From assembly GCF_019145475.1 (NCBI RefSeq), contig NZ_JAHTKI010000001.1, positions 310,001 through 374,000 of the forward strand: a stretch of DNA of 64,000 nt, given 5' to 3'. The first letter of the stretch is position 1. The number at the start of each line of letters is the position of its first letter. The stretch comes from Pseudomonas botevensis. GTDB taxonomy: Bacteria; Pseudomonadota; Gammaproteobacteria; Pseudomonadales; Pseudomonadaceae. The position numbers were made by a program, and so were the translations under genes. This document shows, one piece after another, positions 58,337 to 64,000 of this stretch. Below the pieces are notes generated by a model. That model searched no databases and had not been told where the DNA came from. It saw nothing but the letters and a program-made list of their open reading frames with translations.

Positions 58337-59491
58337 GTGAGCGAAACAGCCTTGCCTAAAGATGATGTTCAATCCGTGATCGATGCTCCGGTTGAGCCAT
58401 CGGTAGAAAATCGGCCGCCGGTCGATCAACCACGCCGGGGCAATGGATTGGCCATCGTCGCGCTGCTGCTCGGCGCCGCTGGTGTCGCCGTGGGCGGCTG
58501 GGGTGTCTGGCAGGTACGCCACCTGCAGGCCAATACTCAGGGGCAGTTGAGCCAGGTGCAGGCGCTGAACGATCAGGCGCAGACCCTCAAGCTCAACGAG
58601 CAACGCCTGACCGAGCGTCTCGGGCAATTGCCCGGTGCCGACGAACTCGCCGATCGCCAGCGTCTGGTCACCCAGCTTCAGGGCGATCAGCAACGCCTCA
58701 ATCAACGTCTGGAAACCGTACTGGGCGCGAGCCGCAAGGACTGGCGCCTGGCCGAGGCCGAGCATCTGTTGCGTCTGGCCAGTCTGCGTCTGTCGGCCTT
58801 GCAGGACGTCAGCAGTGCCCAGGCGCTGGTGCAGGGCGCCGACGAAATCCTCCGCGAACAGAATGATCCCGGCTCCTTCGCCGCCCGCGAGCAAGTGGCG
58901 AAAACCCTGGTGGCCCTGCGCAGCACCGAGCAGCCGGATCGCACCGGACTGTTCCTGCGCCTGGGCGCGTTGCGCGACCAGGTCATCGAACTCACCGAGC
59001 TGGCGCCGGAGTACAAGGATCGCGGCGAATCGTTGCTGGGCCTGACGGCCGATGGCGACGGCGCCAGTCGCTGGTCGCAGTGGTGGGATCAGATCTCGCG
59101 CTACATCCGCATCGACTTCAACGCCGACAAGAATGTGCGGCCGTTGCTGGCCGGGCAGAGCCTGAGCCAGGTGCGTCTGGCCCTGAGCCTGTCGCTCGAG
59201 CAGGCGCAATGGGCCGCCCTCAACGGCCAGGCGCCGGTCTACACCCAGGCCTTGGCCGAGGCGCGGGATGTGCTCAAGGGCAATTTCAATCCGGACAACC
59301 CGCAGAGCAAGATCATGCTTGAGCAGGTGGCCGAACTGAGCAAGCAACCGGTGACGGTCAACACGCCGGATCTGGCCGGAACCCTGAGCGCCGTGCAGGC
59401 GTATCTGGAGCGCCGCAACCTCAACGCTGAAGACTCGGTGAAACCGTTCGCCAAACCTGCCGCCAGCACCGCGCAGGAGGCCACGCCATGA
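58337..59491 (+). CDS. hemX: HemX-family membrane protein
   Basis: 384 residues from GTG 58337. Acidic N-terminus, one membrane helix at about 35-55 (GLAIVALLLGAAGVAVGGWG), then a long coiled-coil region in the periplasm (QLSQVQALNDQAQTLKLNEQ). Although annotated as uroporphyrinogen-III methyltransferase in some databases, it has no SAM motif. Ends 4 bases inside hemY. Confidence 0.93.
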   Translation: MSETALPKDDVQSVIDAPVEPSVENRPPVDQPRRGNGLAIVALLLGAAGVAVGGWGVWQVRHLQANTQGQLSQVQALNDQAQTLKLNEQRLTERLGQLPGADELADRQRLVTQLQGDQQRLNQRLETVLGASRKDWRLAEAEHLLRLASLRLSALQDVSSAQALVQGADEILREQNDPGSFAAREQVAKTLVALRSTEQPDRTGLFLRLGALRDQVIELTELAPEYKDRGESLLGLTADGDGASRWSQWWDQISRYIRIDFNADKNVRPLLAGQSLSQVRLALSLSLEQAQWAALNGQAPVYTQALAEARDVLKGNFNPDNPQSKIMLEQVAELSKQPVTVNTPDLAGTLSAVQAYLERRNLNAEDSVKPFAKPAASTAQEATP

Positions 59492-60726
59492 AACGCCTGT
59501 ATGTGATCGTGTTTCTGGTGATCGCCGCGACCGCGGCGCTGGGCCTGGCGATTGCCGAGCATTCCGGTTACGTGCTGATCGCCTATCGGAGCTTTCGCTA
59601 CGAATCGAGCCTGTGGGCCACCCTGGCGGCGGTCGCGGTGTTGTGGCTGCTGATCTGGGGCATCAAGGCTCTGGTCGAGCTGGTGATGACCTCCAGCGGC
59701 GTGGTCAATCCGTGGTCGCGGCGCAACCGCAGTCGCCGCGTGCAGGTGGCGATCGAGCACGGCCAGCTGGATCTGGCCGAAGGTCGCTGGGCCAGTGCCC
59801 AGCGTCACCTCTATCGCGCCGCCGAAGCTGAACGCCAGCCGCTGTTGTATTACCTCGGCGCCGCCCGCGCGGCGAACGAGCAGGGCAATTACGAGGAATG
59901 CGATCACCTGCTGGAGCGCGCCCTCGAGCGTCAGCCGCAAGCGGAACTGGCGATTGCCTTGAACCATGCCCAGTTGCAGACCGATCGTGGCGACACCGAC
60001 GGTGCGCTGGTGACGTTGCAGGCGATGCACGAGCGCCATCCGCACAACGCTCAGACCCTGCGTCAGTTGCAACGTTTGCATCAGCAGCGCGGCGACTGGT
60101 CGGCGGTGATCCGTCTGTTGCCGGAGCTGCGCAAGGACAAAGTCTTGCCACCTGCCGAATTGGCAGAGCTGGAGCGGCGTGCCTGGGGTGAGAACCTGTC
60201 GCTGGCGGCCCATCGCGAAGACGACGGCACTGTTGGGCTGCAGTCGCTGGAACGTGCCTGGCAGCAGCTCACTTCCGCCCAGCGTCAGGAAGCGCCGCTG
60301 GTGCTGGCCTACGCCGAGCAACTGCGTCAGTTGGGCGCTCAGGTACAGGCCGAGGAGGTGTTGCGTGGCGCTCTCAAACGCAAATACGACAGCCACCTGG
60401 CGCGCTTGTACGGCCTGGTGCGGGGCAGCGATCCGACGCGTCAGTTGCAAACCGCTGAGGGCTGGCTCAAGGAGCATCCAGCCGATCCCAGCCTGCTGCT
60501 GACCCTGGGTCGCCTGTGCCTGCAAGCCAGTTTGTGGGGCAAGGCGCGGGACTATCTGGAAAGCAGCCTGCGCGTGCAGCGCAATCCGGAAGCCTGTGCG
60601 GAACTGGCGCGATTGCTCGCCCGACTCGGTGATACCGAACGCAGCAACCAGTTGTTCCAGGAAGGCCTTGGCCTGCTCGACGAGCGTCTGCTGGCGGCGC
60701 CGTTGCCGGCCGTTGCACAGGCCTGA
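59488..60726 (+). CDS. hemY: HemY-family TPR protein
   Basis: 412 residues. Two N-terminal membrane helices (VIVFLVIAATAALGLAIAEH and TLAAVAVLWLLIWG), then TPR repeats through the rest, for instance AARAANEQGNYEECDHLLER. Works with HemX in a late haem-synthesis complex at the inner membrane; it is not the unrelated protoporphyrinogen oxidase of Bacillus. Overlaps hemX in ATGA. Confidence 0.93.
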   Translation: MKRLYVIVFLVIAATAALGLAIAEHSGYVLIAYRSFRYESSLWATLAAVAVLWLLIWGIKALVELVMTSSGVVNPWSRRNRSRRVQVAIEHGQLDLAEGRWASAQRHLYRAAEAERQPLLYYLGAARAANEQGNYEECDHLLERALERQPQAELAIALNHAQLQTDRGDTDGALVTLQAMHERHPHNAQTLRQLQRLHQQRGDWSAVIRLLPELRKDKVLPPAELAELERRAWGENLSLAAHREDDGTVGLQSLERAWQQLTSAQRQEAPLVLAYAEQLRQLGAQVQAEEVLRGALKRKYDSHLARLYGLVRGSDPTRQLQTAEGWLKEHPADPSLLLTLGRLCLQASLWGKARDYLESSLRVQRNPEACAELARLLARLGDTERSNQLFQEGLGLLDERLLAAPLPAVAQA

Positions 60727-60753
60727 AAAACAGGGGAGGCTGCTCCCCTTTTT
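60727..60753 (+). terminator. Rho-independent terminator of hemCDXY
   Basis: GGGGAG, GCTG loop, CTCCCC, then five T, 6 bases after the hemY stop. Confidence 0.92.
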
Positions 60754-60945
60754 CGTCATTCGATGCCTGAATAGTTACCGCCGGATTGAGTCCCAGGCAA
60801 AGTCCTACAGCGGACTACACGTATTCCTCTCGATGCTGTCGGGATTTCCCTACACCTCTGGTGAAGTGTCGGCAGTGGCCCGCCTTGAAAGGCTTACGCG
60901 CTTTCCTCTACCGTAACTGCCTGTCTTTACTGTTACGGATAAGCC

Positions 60946-61497
60946 ATGTCGTTGGCCTGCTCACGCTCCTTGTTTTTCATGGCTTTCACTGCGGGAGCCC
61001 TGGCTCTGGGAGCTTCCTATTACTTCGAATATGCGGTCGGTCTGACGCCGTGCACGCTCTGTCTGGTGCAACGGCTGTTCCTGGCCTTGCTCACGGTCGG
61101 CTGCGCGGTGGCGGCCGTGCACGGGCCGCGTCGTGTGGGCATGGCGCTTTACTGGGTGTGGGCGTTGTTCGCCGGCCTTGGCGGCATGACCGCCGCTTGG
61201 CGGCAGGTGCTGTTGCAGAGCGACTCGCTGCGGCAATGGGTGAATTGCGTGCCGCACACTGAAGAGCTGTTCAGCAGCCTGCCGTGGATTTGTGCGCTGA
61301 TGCGGATGCTCGACAACCGCATCGACTGCACGGAGCTGTCGTGGACGCTGTTCGACCTGAGCATTCCGGAGTGGAGCCTGCTGTTCTTCGTCGCCATGTC
61401 GATTCTTGCCGTTTACCAATTGCTGCGCGTTATCTGGAGTGCATTGCAGCGACCGCTCAGCGGCGAACCGTCGCACCGGCTGCTGATCGGGGATTAA
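60946..61497 (+). CDS. dsbH: Disulfide bond formation protein B family (DsbH-like)
   Basis: 183 residues with four membrane helices. First cysteine pair Cys36/Cys39 in TPCTLCLVQR; second loop has Cys101 and Cys116 (CVPHTEELFSSLPWIC) plus Cys128. DsbB oxidises DsbA and passes electrons to ubiquinone. The position after hemY matches PAO1 dsbH; the classical dsbB is expected elsewhere, so this is a second copy. Confidence 0.88.
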   Translation: MSLACSRSLFFMAFTAGALALGASYYFEYAVGLTPCTLCLVQRLFLALLTVGCAVAAVHGPRRVGMALYWVWALFAGLGGMTAAWRQVLLQSDSLRQWVNCVPHTEELFSSLPWICALMRMLDNRIDCTELSWTLFDLSIPEWSLLFFVAMSILAVYQLLRVIWSALQRPLSGEPSHRLLIGD

Positions 61498-61682
61498 ACA
61501 CTTGTATGAACTTTCTCTCCTGCGTACCTTGAAGCGACAGGCGTGCGGGCATAATCTGGCCCGCACATGTCGCTGGATTTATGTTGCTCGATGACGTTCT
61601 GCTCGACAGCCCCAAGCCATAAAAAGCCAAAAAGGGGGCGCGGGGACGGAGCAGCATGACCCACAAGGGAAGAGAGATCGCC

Positions 61683-62141
61683 ATGCTCGAAAGTTGTCAG
61701 AATGCTCAGGAACGCTGGGGTGGAGTTCATCTGCTGATCGACCGCTGGTTGCAGGAGCGCAAGGAGTTGATCGACGCCTATGACAATCTGGGTGAAGAGC
61801 CCGCCGCCCTGGCCACCAACCGCAAACCATTGCAGGAATTCTGCGGCACCCTGGTCGACTATGTGTCCGCCGGCCATTTCGAGATCTACGAACAGCTGAC
61901 CGGCGAAGCCAAGGCGTTCAACGACAAGCGTGGTCTGGAACTCGCCGAGACGATCTATCCGCGCATCGATGTCATCACCGAAAAACTGCTCGCCTTCAAC
62001 GATCTTTGCGATGAAGGCAAATGCGTCGCGGAGAAGTTCAAGGAACTCGGTGGCCTGCTTCATGAACGCTTCGAACTGGAAGATTGCCTGATCGAAGTGC
62101 TGCACACCGCACACAAGGAAGCGGCTCCGGCTCAGGCCTGA
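61683..62141 (+). CDS. algQ: Anti-sigma-70 factor AlgQ (Rsd family)
   Basis: 152 residues from the ATG at 61683 ([20 protein letters not shown]), matching the known AlgQ N-terminus; an upstream ATG at 61656 has a better GGAG site and would add nine residues. RLQERKEL-type helix and the [20 protein letters not shown] segment are typical Rsd/AlgQ. Binds sigma-70 region 4 and affects alginate and stationary-phase transcription. Confidence 0.94.
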   Translation: MLESCQNAQERWGGVHLLIDRWLQERKELIDAYDNLGEEPAALATNRKPLQEFCGTLVDYVSAGHFEIYEQLTGEAKAFNDKRGLELAETIYPRIDVITEKLLAFNDLCDEGKCVAEKFKELGGLLHERFELEDCLIEVLHTAHKEAAPAQA

Positions 62142-62162
62142 AACCCACTCCCGCAATACCTG

Positions 62163-62193
62163 AAAACGGTGCGCCATGGCGCACCGTTTTTCG
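62163..62193. terminator. Bidirectional terminator between algQ and FKBP gene
   Basis: A 28-base perfect palindrome with arms AAAACGGTGCGCC and GGCGCACCGTTTT joined by AT, between two convergent genes, with T-tracts on both strands. Confidence 0.93.
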
Positions 62194-62202
62194 TTTGGGC
62201 GA

Positions 62203-62868
62203 TCAGCTGGTGGCGCCCTTGAGTTCCACTTCAAACACCAGTGGCGTGAACGGCGCGATCAGGTCACCGGCACCATCGGCGCCATAGGCTTGATCCGATG
62301 GAATGACCAGACGCCACTTCGCGCCCACCGGCATGTTCTGCAACGCGGTGCGCCATCCGGCGATCACGCTGTCGAGGTTGAACCATTGTGGCTGAGTGTT
62401 CTGATCGAACACCGTGCCATCCGGCAGTCGACCGATGTACAGCACCTGCACTTTTCCGTCCGGCCCGGCCTTGGCGCCATTGCCCGGTGTCAGCTCGGTC
62501 AGCAGGATGCCGTCGGCGAGTTCCTTGACCCCCGGCCTGGCTTTTTCAGCCGTCAGAAAACGTCGCTCGTTTTCCATCGCCGCATCACTCGACGGCATCG
62601 CGGCCTGCTCGGCAGTCTGCGATTCATGGTCGGCCAGGATCTGTTCGATCCGCGCCTCGCTCAGTGCCAGCGGCTTGCCTTGATAAGCCTGCTGCAAGCC
62701 TTCGATCAGCGCCTGGATCTGCAACTGCGGGACCTCCTGGCGCAGCCGTTCGCCGAGGCTCGCGCCTAGGCTGTAGGCCAGATCATGAGCCTCGTTCTGC
62801 GGGTTTTTTTCGTCAGCCTGGGCGGCGCAAAAAACCATGCAGAGGGATAAAAAAAGGTAGCGCGACAT
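62203..62868 (-). CDS. FKBP-type peptidyl-prolyl isomerase, periplasmic
   Basis: 221 residues from the ATG at 62868. Signal peptide to about residue 17-20 (MVFCAAQADEK). N-terminal dimerisation region (HDLAYSLGASLGERLRQEVP), then an FKBP domain (GPDGKVQVLYIGRLPDGTVF, VIPSDQAYGADGAGDLIAPF). Same position as PAO1 PA5254. Folds proline-containing substrates in the periplasm. Confidence 0.92.
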   Translation of the reverse strand: MSRYLFLSLCMVFCAAQADEKNPQNEAHDLAYSLGASLGERLRQEVPQLQIQALIEGLQQAYQGKPLALSEARIEQILADHESQTAEQAAMPSSDAAMENERRFLTAEKARPGVKELADGILLTELTPGNGAKAGPDGKVQVLYIGRLPDGTVFDQNTQPQWFNLDSVIAGWRTALQNMPVGAKWRLVIPSDQAYGADGAGDLIAPFTPLVFEVELKGATS

Positions 62869-63060
62869 GGGCACTCTCCGTCCTGAGATGGGCGAGATTA
62901 TGCCAGCGCAAACGTCTGCAACGGTGAACTGCTTTTGCCAATGTGAAGAAGATTTTCGCAACGTTGCAACGCGGGGCTTTCGATACTGTCAAGATGCCCT
63001 AGCGGCGGCTACGGCAGAGGTCTAGTATGAGCCGCACTCACGTCAGCCAGGAGGTAAACC

Positions 63061-64000
63061 ATGTCGGCCACCAAGAAGCCTGTAAATACTCCGTTGCACT
63101 TACTCCAACAGCTCTCGGGCAGCTTGCTCGAACATTTGGAAAACGCTTGCTCCCAAGCCTTGGCTGATGCTGAAAAACTGCTCGCCAAACTGGAAAAGCA
63201 ACGCGGCAAGGCGCAAGAAAAACTGCACAAATCCCGTACCAAATTGCAAGACGCAGCAGCGGCCGGCAAAGCCAAGGCGCAGACCAAGGCCAAGGGTGCC
63301 GTGAAGGAACTCGAAGACTTGCTGGACGCGTTGAAGGATCGTCAGTCCGATACCCGCAGCTACATTCTGCAACTCAAGCGCGATGCCCAGGAAAGCCTGA
63401 AACTGGCCCAGGGTGTCGGTCGTGTTCAAGAGGCCGTGGGCAAGGCGTTGTCCGCCCGCGCCGCCAAACCGGCAGCGGCTCCTGCGAAGAAAGCGGCTGC
63501 TAAACCTGCCGCCAAACCGGCTGCAAAAGCAGCGGCCAAACCGGCTGCCAAGCCTGCTGCGGCCAAGGCTCCTGTGAAAGCTGCTGCAAAACCTGCGGCG
63601 AAACCGGCTGCTGCGAGCGCTGCAAAACCAGCTGCTAAAACCCCTGCGGCCAAACCTGCCGCCGCCAAACCGGCTGCTGCAAAACCAGCGGCAAAACCCG
63701 TAGCGAAAACCGCCGCTGCAAAAGCCGCTCCGGCGAAAACCGCTGCCGCGAAGCCTGCTGCAAAACCGGCAGCCAAGCCTGCCGCAAAACCAGCCGCTAG
63801 AACGGCTGCTGCCAAACCTGCAGCCAAGGCAGCCGCCAAACCGGTGGCAGCCAAACCCGCTGCGAAACCAGCGGCAAAACCTGCTGTAAAAGCGGCCGCA
63901 AAACCTGCAGCCAAGCCGGCTGCGAAACCAGCTGCCGCTGCGAAACCTGCAACCACCGCCGCCAAGCCCGCTGCAAAACCGGCAGCCAAACCTGCCGCGA
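63061..64000 (+). CDS. algP: AlgP histone H1-like protein (3' end cut by window)
   Basis: At least 313 residues, open to the window edge. Residues 1-120 are a helical, charged domain (VNTPLHLLQQLSGSLLEHLE, LAKLEKQRGKAQEKLHKSRT). From about residue 132 the chain is a long run of KPAA and KAAA-type repeats, Lys/Ala/Pro rich, like histone H1 tails and matching AlgP (AlgR3), a nucleoid-associated regulator of algD. The start ATG follows AGGAGG. The long open frame on the reverse strand is only a mirror of the repeats. Confidence 0.93.
   Translation, partial: MSATKKPVNTPLHLLQQLSGSLLEHLENACSQALADAEKLLAKLEKQRGKAQEKLHKSRTKLQDAAAAGKAKAQTKAKGAVKELEDLLDALKDRQSDTRSYILQLKRDAQESLKLAQGVGRVQEAVGKALSARAAKPAAAPAKKAAAKPAAKPAAKAAAKPAAKPAAAKAPVKAAAKPAAKPAAASAAKPAAKTPAAKPAAAKPAAAKPAAKPVAKTAAAKAAPAKTAAAKPAAKPAAKPAAKPAARTAAAKPAAKAAAKPVAAKPAAKPAAKPAVKAAAKPAAKPAAKPAAAAKPATTAAKPAAKPAAKPAA

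Noticed and set aside
63426..63989. 187-residue Ala/Gly-rich minus-strand frame
   Set aside because: Antisense of the AlgP KPAA repeats; no start signals.
63460..64000. Repeats resembling a CRISPR or minisatellite
   Set aside because: Units are codon-phased and encode KPAA; no constant repeat and unique spacers.

Overview
The window comes from the chromosome of a fluorescent Pseudomonas, most likely the P. fluorescens group. Coding is dense and GC-rich, the gaps carry Pseudomonas REP hairpins of the GTGGGAGCGGG type, and the gene order follows the P. aeruginosa PAO1 stretch running (in reverse numbering) from the dppA-like/rpmB/rpmG genes through dad, rep, glnK-amtB, dapF-lysA, cyaA, argH and algR-hemCD to algQ-algP. 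Both edges cut genes: a peptide-binding protein at the left and the algP histone-like gene at the right. I found no tRNA, rRNA, CRISPR array or insertion sequence.

Layout. 1-15.3 kb: peptide uptake protein, ribosomal proteins L28/L33, then a polyamine and D-amino-acid catabolism block (cupin, KauB-type aldehyde dehydrogenase, PuuB-like oxidase, dadR, dadA, RidA, dadX, PuuR-like regulator) with an MFS transporter, a phospholipase-D lipoprotein and a MocR/DUF1127 pair inserted. 15.4-18 kb: cytochrome c5 and an acetyl-CoA hydrolase/transferase. 18-20.6 kb: an AT-rich accessory insert. 20.6-29.9 kb: xpt, rep helicase, a GGDEF/EAL protein, a MATE pump, a LysR regulator and a chemoreceptor. 29.9-36.1 kb: a six-gene accessory operon. 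36.4-40 kb: comM and a small variable patch (orphan HigA, BRO-type antirepressor with a C4-like antisense RNA). 40-64 kb: conserved core (glnK-amtB, sutA, xerC-dapF-lysA, cyaY, rnk, cyaA, argH, algR, hemCDXY, dsbB-like, algQ, FKBP, algP).

Two accessory systems deserve most attention. First, 29917-36100 encodes what looks like a complete phosphoramidate pathway matching the Campylobacter jejuni O-methyl-phosphoramidate genes: a glutamine kinase, a CDP-glutamine amidohydrolase, a cytidylyltransferase, an APS-kinase-like nucleotide kinase and a methyltransferase, plus a CDP-glycerol-phosphotransferase-like protein. The genes overlap by 4 nt or lie within a few bases, and the kinase-hydrolase-cytidylyltransferase order is the same as in C. 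jejuni. No capsule genes are nearby, so the final product is unknown.

Second, 18050-20574 holds a 33-residue peptide gene with a strong ribosome binding site, followed after a 9-bp intercistronic hairpin by an unrecognised 307-residue protein. Divergent from these is a stand-alone, one-chain phenylalanyl-tRNA-synthetase-like protein with intact class II motifs and an FDX-ACB domain. The arrangement resembles a small RiPP (modified peptide) locus or a peptide inhibitor with a resistant synthetase; neither reading is proven.

Regulation visible in sequence: a sigma-54 promoter with NtrC-like sites before glnK-amtB, a FliA-type promoter before the chemoreceptor, a housekeeping promoter before rpmB, inverted repeats beside the MocR and PuuR-like regulators, and rho-independent terminators after rpmG, cycB, amtB, sutA, hemY and algQ. 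The kinase gene fimS/algZ that precedes algR in PAO1 is absent here.
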